Shown here: positions 35,698 to 46,466 of the stretch, one piece after another
Numbering within the stretch: the stretch's first letter is position 1
Layout: the number at the start of each line of letters is the position of its first letter
Assembly (NCBI RefSeq): GCF_947179515.1
Contig: NC_067483.1
Span: 83,886,572 to 83,950,571, forward strand
Direction of reading: 5' to 3'
From: Apodemus sylvaticus
Taxonomy: Eukaryota; Chordata; Mammalia; Rodentia; Muridae
DNA length: 64,000 nt
Translations under genes and position numbers: made by a program
Notes under the pieces: model-generated
What the model saw: only the letters and a program-made list of their open reading frames with translations
The model's database searches: none
Told to the model about the DNA's origin: nothing

Positions 35698-35902
35698 GTT
35701 AGATTTTTTTTTTTTTTTTGGTTTTTTGGATTTGGTTTTTTTTGTTTTTGTTTTGTTTTGTTTTGTTTTTATTTCGAAACAGTGTTTCTATGTATAGCCC
35801 TGGCTGTCCTCTGTAGATCAGGCTGGCCTCAAACCCAGAAATCTACCTGCCTCTGCCTCCCAGAGTGCTGGGATTACAGGTATGTGCCACTACCGCCTGG
35901 CT
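35698..35902 (-). repeat. B1 SINE with long T-rich (A-tail) end
   Basis: The plus strand reads CGAAACAGTGTTTCTATGTA, TAGCCCTGGCTGTCCTCTGT, CAGGCTGGCCTCAAACCC, CTCTGCCTCCCAGAGTGCTG and GCCACTACCGCCTGGCTAG, a B1 in minus orientation. The poly-T/GTTTT stretch from 35,698 is its A tail. TAGATYTTT on both sides may be a short target-site duplication. Confidence 0.88.
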
Positions 35903-35942
35903 AGATCTTTGTTTTAATTTCAAGAATAAAAACCAAAAGTAG

Positions 35943-36262
35943 GGGGTGGGGATATGGTGTTGTCAGTAAAGTGTCTACCACACAGGCTGGAAGAAACTGG
36001 AGTTCAGCTCCCAGAACCCATATTTTAAAAAATCAAGCACAGAGGCATGTATTTATAACTTTAGCGGTACAAAAGTAGAATCAGGGTGGTCCCTGAAGCT
36101 CTGTCCAGCTGGAGATAATCAGCAAGTTCCAGACCAAGTGAGAGACCTTGTTCTAGCAAAAGAAGATGGATGGCATCTAGGGAATGAAAGCCAAAGTTGA
36201 CCTATGGCCTGTATACACTTATGCACAGCATGCATGTGCACACACACCAAAACTAGCATGAA
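35943..36262 (+). repeat. B4A-type SINE
   Basis: Head GGGGATATGGTGTTGTCAG, then AGCTCCCAGAACCCATATTT, GCACAGAGGCATGTATTTAT, CCAAGTGAGAGACCTTGTTC, and GCCAAAGTTGACCTATGGCC before a CA-rich tail. The GATA array at 36,283 starts right after the tail. Confidence 0.65.
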
Positions 36263-36282
36263 TATACACAAACACACACACA

Positions 36283-36304
36283 GAGATGATAGATAGATGA
36301 TAGG

Positions 36305-36347
<43 letters not shown>

Positions 36348-36450
36348 CAGATGATAGATAGATACATACATACATAAATACATAGATACATAGATGATAC
36401 ATACATACATACATACATAGATGATAGACAGACAGACAGACAGATAGATG
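36283..36450. repeat. (GATA)n/(CATA)n/(GACA)n compound microsatellite
   Basis: Blocks of GATA, then ACATACAT, TAGATACA and finally GACAGACA. It probably grew from the CA-rich tail of the preceding SINE. No gene or repeat was recognised from 36,451 to 37,240. Confidence 0.95.
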
Positions 36451-37240
36451 ATAGGAAAAAGTATCTGAGGACATTTAAAGTCTAATTGTACCTACCAGCA
36501 GCCTTGATTGTCCAGCAAAGAATAGCCTCGTGCCATGTGCCTGTGAACACTGTGAGATACCAGGCTGGTGAAAACCGACGGGTTCAGAGCTTGACTCACC
36601 TAGAGTACAGCTCAGCTCTCTGCCTGCCTTGAAAAGGTCTTTTGATTCAATTTTCTGTATTCTTCTTGTCCCCAGGCTGTGATTCCCTGTGTCAATAGCC
36701 ACCTTCATGCTTTATTACAAGAGGAAAAGTTGAATTCTCTCTCTGGATCTATAATTTATATTCCGCAGCCCGTAATTCTCAATTCGATATTCAATGTCTT
36801 GGATGATTATCTTTGTGAAGAATGTTGCTAAAAATAAAAAGAGAAAGCAATGTGTGGAAAACAAATCCTACTTCAGCTGCTTGAGCCAGGTTGATACCAC
36901 AACTTTCAACAAAGATCACTGAGCAGAGTTGGGTAGAGACACTTAGAGTGGCAACAGCCAGAACCACTGAAGGAAGAAAGGGAGCCACCCATGCCCTCGT
37001 GTGTTCCACCTGGCCATCATAGCACACCTCCGCTCTCAGAAAGAACCTGTTTCAAATACAAGTGGTGCTACTTGCTCCTGATTTTAAAAAAAAGAATGTT
37101 ATGACATTGTGAGACACAAGAAAATATATGCAAAAGAACTCTGACTCACAAATACCACTTGTACCTTGACAGGGAAGCAGCCCCACAAGATGTCTGCAAA
37201 CCAGTGATGAACTTTCTAGTATCTCATAGAAAAGGAGGGA

Positions 37241-37276
37241 GACAGACAGACAGACAGACAGACAGAGAGAGAGAGA
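37241..37276. repeat. (GACA)n/(GA)n microsatellite
   Basis: Six GACA units followed by GA units. Confidence 0.93.
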
Positions 37277-37392
37277 ATTCTAATTTTTGTAGTCAAATAT
37301 TTGAATTTAAAGAACTAGCCTTAATTGTAAATCAGATATCTGGAAGATGACATAAGTCATCATTTTTATTATTGAATGATTATAATAAAAGT

Positions 37393-37393
37393 T

Positions 37394-37464
<71 letters not shown>
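37393..37464. repeat. (GT)n(AT)n compound microsatellite
   Basis: About ten GT units directly followed by about 25 AT units, then a G8 run. Frames over it are repeat artefacts. Confidence 0.96.
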
Positions 37465-37467
<3 letters not shown>

Positions 37468-37589
37468 GGGGGGGGACTTTATCTGTGTAGCTGGTGCCTG
37501 TGCCTGTGTCTGTGTCATGCACATCTGAAGGTCAGAGATGAATCTCATTCTGCATTCTTTAACTACCTCTTTTGCTTTTCTTAAGTGTC

Positions 37590-37812
37590 TTAAATGACCT
37601 TGCTTGGGACGGGACCTTTCATAGGCCTGGGAGTTCTCTAAGTAGGTAAGACTAGCTGTCCACCAAGCTTCAGGACTCTTGTCTCTGCCTCCCTAGTGCT
37701 GTTATTACAAGCATGTGTCATTGCACCCTGCATGCTTTTTACAGAAACCTAAACTCAAGTCCTCTCAGTTGCAAGGAAGAAAGCACTTACCAACTGAATC
37801 ATTTCCCCAGCC
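37590..37812 (-). repeat. B4A-type SINE
   Basis: On the plus strand CTAGCTGTCCACCAAGCTTC, CTCTGCCTCCCTAGTGCTGT, TTACAAGCATGTGTCATTGC, AACTCAAGTCCTCTCAGTTG and CCAACTGAATCATTTCCCC follow the inverse of the B4A order (B1-like body, then tRNA-like head). Confidence 0.65.
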
Positions 37813-38604
37813 TTAATGTTAGCTTTCAGCAAACTCAGTCCCAACAAAAGCAAGTCTATTCTTTGGTAGTACATAGACAGACTATGGCAGCTTTGATCCA
37901 CTGGCTTCTCCTGCTTCTGAGTCCTCTGGGCTATCTGGGGTATATACTCTGTACCACAATGGCAGAAAAAGAAAAGAGAAAAATGTATATTGCCCTTTGG
38001 TAAAGAGTAATTATTTAGCTGATCCCCCAAAACAAGGGCTCAGAAGTTATTCCCCAACCCTCCACAATTGTAGATTGTACAGCTTCACAATTTTACAATT
38101 CCAGAGTTGTGACTTTACAACCAGACTGCTGGGGCAGGAATGTTGGGACTCATACTTCCCTCTACACTATGTTGGCAATTTGCAATTTCTTCCAGTGTTA
38201 GCCCAGCTGAGGACGACAGTAGTCTGATGATGCCAGCTGCCAGCATTCTGATCACGAGTCTCTCTCTGTGAAATGTGACAATAAAATGACAATTTACAAT
38301 GACCTCCCTGTATCTGTCACATTCATAAGATATCCTTGATAAAGTGCTGAAGTGTTTGTTTACTTTGGATCATTGGAAAGAAATTTACTATCCAGAATTC
38401 TAAGCAAGATTGTAGATAAAAAATTAATTCATCTGCTCATCTTTCACTGCACAAATGCAGTGGATGAAATTTCCATCCAAGGAAACTAATATCATTACTA
38501 AATCATCATCCAAGTCCCCTGGGGGACAGATGATATGCTAACTTTTAAGCCTATTCAGGATCAGCTTTGTCAGTAAAATACTCAGTGACCTTGTATATGA
38601 GTGT

Positions 38605-38965
38605 TCATGTCTATATACATGTACATGTGTGTGTGCACATACATGTGTGTGTACATGCTTGTGCATGCATGTGGACAGGTATATATTGTGCATGTGTGTA
38701 CATGTGTATGTGAACAGGTGTGTTCATATGTGAATGGGGAAGGATATGTGTCATGCACATGTGGCAGTCAGACAGGACCATCTGGGGTGTTGGTCCTCAC
38801 TATCCATCTTATTTGAGTCAGGATCTGTTGTCTTGCTCGCTGCTCCTAAATACACCAGGCAAACTGGTCAAAAGCTTCTGGTAATTCTCCTGTATCTGCC
38901 TCCCAACTCCTCTAGAAAAGGTATGTGTGGATTACATATGCATGTGCTACTGGATTCACCTAAGA
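38605..38965 (-). repeat. TG-rich array and B4-type SINE fragment
   Basis: Positions 38,605-38,730 are ATGTGTGT/ACATGTGT-rich. From 38,738 the sequence resembles a B4 body on the minus strand (TCAGGATCTGTTGTCTTGCT, CTTCTGGTAATTCTCCTGTA, CTGCCTCCCAACTCCTC). The head is missing. No feature was recognised from 37,813 to 38,604. Confidence 0.45.
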
Positions 38966-38999
38966 GAGTTTAAAAAAGAAAAGGATGCAAAGTTAGGCA

Positions 39000-39105
39000 G
39001 GTAGGAAAGAGGAATTACAGAGCTGGGAAGAGGCGGGGGTTGAACAGGACCAAAACATATTGTAGAAAGCTCTCAAAGAATTAATAAAAAATTTTCAAAA
39101 ATACC
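39000..39105 (+). mobile_element. Possible old rodent L1 3' tail
   Basis: GGGGGTTGAACAGGACCAAA, followed by ATATTGTAGAAAGCTCTCAA and an AATTAATAAAAA-type end, resembles the terminus of older rodent L1 (Lx) copies. It is short and diverged. Confidence 0.4.
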
Positions 39106-39364
39106 CACTCAAACCCATCATTGTTATCTCAAGATGAAGAGTTTAAAAAGCAAACACTGAAAATTCTAAGTAATAGAGCATTTTTAACGTCATCCACTCA
39201 CTCACTAGAGCTAGAGTCTCTGGAAAATTCAACAAGGAAAAGATGACCTGAGCTTCACTGGAGGACCAGAGTCTGAACCATGAGGTGGAGATGGAATTAT
39301 TGTTTAATATCTCTGGGTATGAGGTGGGATTTAAAAATATGTCTGTATACTTCTTGAAGCTCAT

Positions 39365-39391
39365 GTTTTATCTTATTAAAAATAGGGTTTT
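39365..39391 (-). mobile_element. Detached 3' terminus of the old minus-strand L1
   Basis: Joining the bases left of 39,391 to those right of 40,922 reads on the minus strand as ...ACCCTATTTTTAATAAG, the expected terminus of the Lx-type element at 40,909-43,430. The young L1 insertion separates these few bases from the rest. The duplicated target (39,378-39,391) overlaps it. Confidence 0.6.
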
Positions 39392-40908
39392 CAGGATAGC
39401 TAAAACTATTCTCAACAACAAAAGAAATTCTGGGGGAATCAGTATCCCTGACCGCAAGTAATACTACAGAACAATAGTGTTAAAAACTGCATGTTTTGGT
39501 ACAGTGACAGGCAGGCATATCAATGGAATAGGATTGAAGATCCAGAAATGAACCCACACACCTATGGCTACTTGATCCTCGACAAAGGGGCTGAAAACAT
39601 CCAGTGGAAAAAAGATAGCCTTTTCAACAAATGGTGCTGGTTCAACTGGAGGTCAGCATGCAGAAGAATGCAAATTGATCCATCCTTGTCTCCTTGTACT
39701 AAGCTCAAATCCAAACGGATCAAGGACCTCCACATAAAGCCAGACACTCTGAAGCTAATAGAAAAGAAACTGGGGAAGACCCTTGAGGACATTGGTACAG
39801 GGGGAAAGTTCCTGAACAGAACACCAATAGCTTATGCTCTAAGATCAAGAACTGACAAATGGGAACTCATCAAATTACAAAGTTTCTGTAAGGCAAAGGA
39901 CACCATCAAAAGGACAAATCGGCAGCCAACAAATTGGGAAAAAATCTTCACCAACCCTACATCCAACAGAGGGCTAATATCCAATATATAAAAAGAACTC
40001 AAGAAGTCAGACCCCAGGGAACCAAATAACCCTATTAAAAATGGGGTACAGAGCTAAACAAAGAATTTTCACCCGAAGAATTTCGGATGGCTGAGAAACA
40101 TCTTAAAAAATGCTCAACATCATTAGTCATTAGAGAAATGCAAATCAAAACAACCCTGAGATTTCACCTTACACCAGTCAGAATGGCTAAGATTAAAAAC
40201 TCAGGAGACAGCAGGTGTTGGCAAGGATGTGGAGAAAGAGGAACACTCCTCCACTGCTGGTGGGTTTGCAAATTGGTACAACCACTCTGGAAATCAGTCT
40301 GGAGGTTCCTCAGAAAACTAGGCACAACATTTCTGGAGGATCCTGTCATACCACTCCTGGGCATATACCCAGAGGATTCCCCAGCATGTAATAAGGATAC
40401 ATGCTCCACTATGTTCATAGCAGTCCTATTTATAATAGCTAGAAGCTGGAAAGAACCCAGGTATCCCTCAACAGAGGAATGGATAAAAAAAATGTGGCAT
40501 ATATATGCGATGGAGTACTATTCAGCCATTAGAAACAATGAATTCATGAAATTCGTAGACAAATGGATGGAGCTGGAGAACATCATATTAAGTGAGGTTA
40601 CCCAGTCTCAAAAGATCAATCACAGTATGCACTCACTAATAAGTGGATATTAGCCTAGAAAACTGAAATACCCAAAGCATAATCCACACATCAAATGATG
40701 TCCAAGAAGAACAGAGGAGTGGCCCCTGGTTCTGGAAAGACTCAGTGTAGCCGTATAGGGCAATACCAGAACAGGGAAGTGGGAAGGGGTGGATGGGGGA
40801 ATAAGGGGAGGGAAAAGGGCTTATAGGACTTTTGGGGAGTGGGAAGCCAGAAAAGGGGAAATCATTTGAGATGTAAATAAAAAATATATCGAATAAAAAA
40901 TGATCAGA
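39392..40908 (+). mobile_element. 5'-truncated young L1, ~1.5 kb, with 14-bp TSD
   Basis: A 1,517-bp insertion is flanked by identical 14-bp copies of AAAAATAGGGTTTT at 39,378-39,391 and 40,909-40,922. It starts in the ORF2 region after the reverse transcriptase (ATAGCTAAAACTATTCTC). It runs through the ORF2 C-terminus and the G-rich 3'UTR, and ends in an AATATATCGAATAAAA-type A-rich tail. Severe 5' truncation with a TSD and A tail is the standard outcome of target-primed reverse transcription. Confidence 0.96.
39491..40653 (+). pseudogene. L1 ORF2 C-terminal region in the truncated copy
   Basis: Two frames cover the region. The first (39,491-39,991) has DPEMNPHTYG, FNKWCWFNW and LGKTLEDIG and ends in a TAA in the SNI-stop-KEL segment. 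A run of five A in place of six near 40,037 shifts the frame to a TAA a few codons later. The second (40,087-40,653, 188 codons) holds the zinc-knuckle-like C-x3-C-x7-H-x4-C (CWQGC, LLHCWWVC) and the normal ISGY end at 40,653. The Cys-rich domain contributes to RNP formation and retrotransposition in L1. The element lacks all upstream domains and is dead. Confidence 0.93.
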
Positions 40909-43430
40909 AAAAATAGGGTTTTGTCGCATAGTATATCCTATAAAACTATGGGTTCCCCACCTTCTACTCTTACTAGACCCCCCCCCCACACACACCCCTT
41001 TCTGTTTCTTATTAGAAAACCAACAGGTTTCTAAAGGATAACAATAAAATAAAGTAAGATAAGACAAAGACTAACACACAGAAACAGGACAAAAGAAAAA
41101 AAAGGAATCGACCAAAATGAGCCACAAGAAGCAGATATAACTGTGAAAGGCCACCCATTCCAACACCCAGGGATCCCATAAAAATACTAAACTGGAAGCC
41201 ATAATATATTCCCAAAGGACCTGTAGGATAAAAAGAGACAGAATCCATTAATAAAATTAACATTTTTTAAAAGCCCTGAGATGACATTGAGAGACAAGGA
41301 GGTTCCAAATATGCCATTGAGTTGAGTTCCTTTTCTCTTGGCCAACTGCTGCTGAGCGTGCAGCCTACCCTTAAGAGTTGTTTCTTTCCCCAGGGAGCCT
41401 CCCTTGCAAGTGCTTATTATTTGGAGATAGCTCCTGAGTTAGGGATGGGGCCTCATGTCCACTTCTCCTTATGACTCTACTCTCTCATCTTGTGAAGACT
41501 TGTGCAGGCCCTGTGCATGCTGCTCCAGTGTCTGTGAGTTCATCCGTTCATATGTGGACTGAACATGCTGTTGTTGAGGGCCTCATTTCCTCAGTATCCT
41601 CCATCCTTCTGGCTATTGTACTCTTACTGAGCCCTGAGAGAAGAGGTTGGATGGAGAGAGTTCATTTAGGGCTGAGCGTTCCATGGTCTCTCACTCTCTG
41701 CATAGTGTCTGGCTGTGGTTTCTCCATTTGTTCTCATCTGCTGCAGGACATTCTCTGATGATGACTGAGCAAGACACTGATCTACATGTAGAGCAGAATG
41801 CCATTAGCAGTCTTTTTTGTTATATTCTTTTAGTAGAATGGTAGTGTTTGTTTTACCTTAGGTCCCTGTGCTATCCAGTCTCATAGCACAGGGTTTTTAA
41901 TAACCCAAGCACTGCCAGGTATGGGTTCCATCTCATGGAATGGGACTAAAGTCAAATCAGATATTGCTTGGTTATTTCCGCAAGCCTTGTGCTACTGTTC
42001 CACCAGCATCTCTTACAGGCAAGACACCATTGTAGGTCAAATGGCTTGTGGCTGCTTTTGTATTTATGTTTATTTTTCTCCTTTTGTAGCATGTAGAGTA
42101 CCTTCCTGTACAAAGACACTAGAATGTTGGGGGTTGTCGGGAAGGGTCTATGTAAACTCCACCTCTACCTCTCCATGTTCAATGAGTTGTGTAGGCACTG
42201 TCTTCAACAACTGAGCCTTGCTATAGTTTTTGGAGAGCAGCCTATAGCCTGGGCTGTTTTGTATCCCCATAAGATTTCTTTGGCCAATAACCTAATTAGA
42301 TGTAGCCCAAATCTAGTACCAGAAGCCTTATTTCTTGACGAGAGATATATAGTTGGGGATCTGTCTCCCCCATTATTTGGAGATTTTATTTTGGTCACCT
42401 TCATATATGTATGTATACATTTTGGAAAGCTTCTACTGTATTAGGTTTCCACATTATCCCTCAATTGGCCCTGACTTTTACCTGTTTATCACTGCATTTT
42501 CTTCTAACTCCCTCTTCCTTCCCTCTCTTCATGTAATCCTCCTGTTCCAGTCTCCCCACCTCCCATTCCATCAATAATTATCTATTCTATTTCCTCCTTT
42601 TACAGAGATCTATCTGTCCCCGCCCCCATCTCAGTCCCCTACTCTATACCTAACCTGTATGATCCTATGGATTATAGTTTGGTGATCATTAACTTAACAG
42701 CTAATATCCACATATAAGCAAATAATACAGTATTTGTCTTTCTGTGTATGGCTTACCTAACTCAGGATGCTTGTTTTTCTAGTTCCATCTATTTACCTGC
42801 AAATTTCATGATGCTTTTTTTTAACATGTGAGTAATATTTCATTGTGTAAATGTACCCCATTTCTTTATTCATTCTTCTGTTGGAGAATATCTAGGTTGT
42901 TCCAATTATGGCTATTATAAATAAATAATGAACATGTTTGAATAAGCATCTCTAGTAGGATGAAGCATCCTTTGGGTGTGTGCCCAAGTGTGGTATAGCT
43001 GGATCATAAGGTAGGTCAATTCCCATCTTGATGTACAAGGACACTGATTTCCATAGTGGTTATACAGATTTGGAGTCCCTCCAGCAACTGATGAATGTTC
43101 CCTTTACTCCACATCATTGCCAGCATGAATGGCACTTGTTTTATTGATCTTAGCTAATCTGATAGAGGTAAGGTGAAATCTCAAAATAGTTTTGATGCTC
43201 ATTACCCTGATGGCTAATGATGTCAAATATCATTCAAGTATGTCTCAGACGTTTGAGTTTCTTCTTTTGAGAATGTCCCCCCCCCCAACTGGGTTATTTG
43301 TTTTCTTAATATCTAGTTTTTGAGTTCTTTATATCTTTGAGATATTAGCCCTCTATCAGATGTGTAGTTGATAAAGCTTTTCCCATTCTGCAATTTGTGT
43401 TAAGTTGACATTAAAATTGACCAGTCCACT
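40909..43430 (-). mobile_element. Old Lx-type L1: 3'UTR and ORF2 C-terminus
   Basis: On the minus strand the left two thirds (about 42,650 down to 40,925) is a long L1 3'UTR with GGAACAGGAGGATTACATGA, GAATATATTATGGCTTCC and GAAACAGAAAGGGGTGTG. The part from about 43,400 to 42,690 matches the end of ORF2: the reverse complement contains GCCCTCTATCAGATGTG and TGAGTTAGGTAAGCCATA. The element is 5'-truncated near 43,430. No frame is left, consistent with an old copy. Its 3' terminus is interrupted by the young L1 at 39,392. Confidence 0.8.
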
Positions 43431-44088
43431 AAAATGAGATGCTATCAGTTCTTTTTGTATTTGTCTCCGTGTCTAGCATAAGCCCATTGCCAGTTATGAG
43501 GATATTAAAGGCTAATTGCTAAGGTCTATGGGTAAAATACCTCATATTTTTAGTTGGATTTTGTCATCAAGAATTTAGGAGACATATGTGGTTAATATTT
43601 CACTGAGGAAAAATAATTAAAAGGCAAAAGGCCAAATTCTACTCACTCTACATCCTTACCCTCGTTGGAAAGATCTCCCCTCAGCCATGAAAACCTTCAA
43701 TAATATGATGTTTACAAAACTAATTGCTTTAATCAGTAAATGGATGTGCTTTCAAGGATACAGAAACACAGACTTTATTATTCGATATCCCTAAAAGAAA
43801 ATGTTTATGATGTGGCACGAACTAGTCTCAGGCTGTTTCACTAAAATGAAGGGAACCAAAGGAGTTGTTTGCCCATTAACATACAATATTGAGCGGGAGA
43901 GCTTGCAGCAAGGTGAGGGAGGGAAGTCCTGTGACTTTGGTTGCTGACAGTGGTTTGTGGTTTGTGGTCATTTTTACTGTAGCAGGCCTGGAAACTGTAC
44001 CACAGACTATGAGAGTAACATTTAAAGATTTCATAAATTTTCTGCTATACTCCAAATAACAGAAACTTTCCAGATGTTCTTAATGATT
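43431..44088. other. No recognisable gene or repeat
   Basis: AT-rich sequence between two L1 elements. No long frame. Confidence 0.5.
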
Positions 44089-44103
44089 AAGAAAATATAA
44101 ATG
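44089..44103. repeat. Left target-site duplication of the full-length L1
   Basis: AAGAAAATATAAATG, identical to 50,572-50,586. The AA-rich start fits the preferred L1 endonuclease cleavage context on the other strand. Confidence 0.96.
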
Positions 44104-45157
44104 GGAGTGGGCAGCGGCGGTGGTGGCTGCAGTGGCAGCAGTGCAGCAGTGGCTGGTCCAGCTGAAGGGCCATCAGCAGTAGAACCAAGGCGACACAGGG
44201 TCCACTTAGGCCCTGCACCCACGACCACTGACCTTCGCTGACCAGCCGGGCTGCAAGCAGCTGCGGTTTTGCGGCGCCTTTCGCTGCACGGAAGCCACTT
44301 CAGAACTCAGCCTCCCGCCAGTCAGGAGATGCTCACCTCCATCTTGGTTTCGGACTCCAGAGAGATCAGACAGACTGATGTACAAAAACATAACCCGAGG
44401 CCAACATCGCGGGGGTCTGAGCCCGACAGGCGTTGGCCTGCACCCAGGCCCTGGGCTGTTCGGGGAGCCATCGGGGTGCCAACCTAGCCAGGAGGTTTTT
44501 TTGCCCGGGCTAGCGCGCACGCCACCATTTTGCCTACAGGACAACAGAGAGTTCTGGCGGGCAGAGCCAGCTAACAGGCATAGCCTGAGGCTAACAAAGC
44601 GGGGGTTTAGGCCCGAACAGGCCCTGGACTGACCCCAAGAACTGGGCGGCTTGGTGGGCCATCTGTGTGTCAACCCACCCAAAAGGTTGTTAGCACAGCA
44701 GACTCTCCCGACGCTTTCGGGGAATGCGAGCACGCACGCCTGCCATCCTGGTCACCTGGCTGACCCAGTTGACAGTCATAGCCCGAGGGGAACTTTGATC
44801 AGACCTTGGCCTCCCAGGCTTTTGCCTGGATCCAGGGCCTGGGCAGCCAGGCTAACGTTGTGTGTGCCAGCCCGGTTGGGGGATCGGCTGCCCAGCGGAG
44901 TGATTAGCACACAGGGGAGGTCCCGGCAGCATACACCATCTGTGCTCCCTGGAGGTGCACACGGGCTCCATCTGGTCAACAGACACAATCTGGGGCAAAG
45001 CACACTAGACCTGCAAGGGCACCCAAGAGGAGGACAGCACAGCACCAATCTGCTACAGGGGAAACCCAGCCATATAGTGTTGCAGTAATAGCCCCAGAGC
45101 CCCTCAGGAGGCCCAAACACCTGCCAGGGACAAGACCAACTAAATCCAGAGAACAAG
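44104..45157 (+). promoter_or_regulatory. L1 5'UTR, GC-rich, ~195-bp periodicity
   Basis: It begins with a GGC/GCAG-rich segment. The landmark CATARCCYGAGG occurs at 44,389, 44,579 and 44,777 (spacing 190 and 198 bp), each followed by an AACAT/AACAA/AACTT block and, in the first two, a GCGGGGGT block. Several CpG dinucleotides stand out from the AT-rich surroundings. In rodents this region is the sense promoter. It ends CAGAGAACAAGATGG at the ORF1 start. The periods match the monomers at 13.8 kb, and some blocks are shared (GCCTGCACCCAGG, CCCCAAGAACTG). Confidence 0.88.
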
Positions 45158-45459
45158 ATGGCAAAGGGCAAACGCAGGAACGCTACTAACAGAAATCTAG
45201 GCAATATGGCAGCATCTGAACCAAACTCTCCAACATCAGCAAGTCCTGGTTATACCAACACACCAGAGAAACAAGATTTGGATTTAAAATCACTGATCAT
45301 GATGCTGCTAGAAGAACACAAAAATGACATAAATAAATCTCTTAAAGAAATACAGGGGAACATGAATAAGCTAGAAACCTGTATAATGGAAACAGAAAAA
45401 TCATTTAAAGAAATGCAGGAGAATAAGGCTTAAGAGATAGAAGCCAATAAAGAAGAAAG

Positions 45460-45496
<37 letters not shown>

Positions 45497-46405
45497 AAAG
45501 AAATGGAGGAGAACTTGAGTCAAGAGGCAGAAGTCATGAAAGAGGTAACACAAAAATCTCTTAAAGAATTACAGGAAAACACAAACAAACAAATGATGGA
45601 ACTGAGCAAAACCATCCTGGATCTAAAAACAGAAGTAGAAACAACTAAGAAATCACAAAGGGAGACAACTTTGGAGATAGAAAACCTTGAGAAGAAATCA
45701 GGGACCATAGATGTAAATATAAACAACAGAATACAAGAGATGGAAGAGAGAATTTCAGATGCCGAAGATACCATAGAAACCACTGACTCAACAGTCAAAG
45801 AAAATGCAAAATGCAAAAAGCTTGTATCCCAGAACATCCAGGAAATCCAGGATACAATGAGAAGACCAAACCTAAGGATTATAGGTATAGATGAGAGTGA
45901 AGATTTACAACTGAAAGGGCCAGCAAATATCTTTAACAAAATTATGGAAGAAAACTTTCCCAACTTAAAGAGAGAGATGCCTATGAATATACAAGAAGCC
46001 TACAGAACTCCAAACAGACTGGATCTGAGCAGAAATACCTCTTGCCACATAATAATTAAAACCCCAAATACACTAAACAAAGAAAGAATATTAAAGGCAG
46101 TAAGAGAAAAAGGCCAAGTAACATATAAAGGAAGACCTATCAGAATCACACCAGACTTCTCACCAGAGACCATGAAAGCTAGAAGATCCTGGGCAGATCT
46201 CATGCAGACTCTAAGAGAACACAAATGTCAGCCAAGACTACTATACCCAGCAAAACTCTCAATCACAATAGATGGAGAAACCAAGACATTCCATGACAAA
46301 ACCAAATTTACACAATATCTTTCCACAAACCCAGCTCTACAAAGAATAATAGGAGGAAAACTCCAATACAAGGAGGAAAAATACACCCTGGAAAAAGTAA
46401 GATAG
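45158..46405 (+). pseudogene. L1 ORF1, one nonsense codon, in-frame A31 run
   Basis: ORF1p forms trimers through a coiled coil and chaperones L1 RNA. The start MAKGKRRN is in a good context (AAGATGG). Coiled-coil heptads repeat as SLKEIQ, SFKEMQ, NLKEME and SLKELQ over residues about 60-145. The RRM-like core (RIIGID, GPANIFNK) and C-terminal domain (GRPIRITPDFSP, REHKCQPRLLYP) follow, and the normal end is LEKVR-stop. One TAA at 45,431-45,433 interrupts the frame. An uninterrupted run of 31 A (45,462-45,492) stays in frame and would encode about nine consecutive Lys. Apart from the TAA the reading frame is continuous over 1,248 nt. Confidence 0.95.
45462..45492. repeat. (A)31 run inside ORF1 coding sequence
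   Basis: Thirty-one consecutive A. It falls in the coiled-coil length-variable part of ORF1. The older copy has an A-run with a frame break at the equivalent place (15,257-15,264). Confidence 0.95.
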
Positions 46406-46466
46406 TAACCTTCCTTGATCAAACCCAAAAGAAGATAATCACTCAAATATAAAAATAACATCAAAA

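Noticed and set aside
44206..44733. 175-codon antisense ORF in the L1 5'UTR, reminiscent of human L1 ORF0
   Set aside because: It lies in GC-rich monomer sequence where stops are rare, and the related 5'UTR at 59.7 kb does not keep the frame. No motif was recognised.
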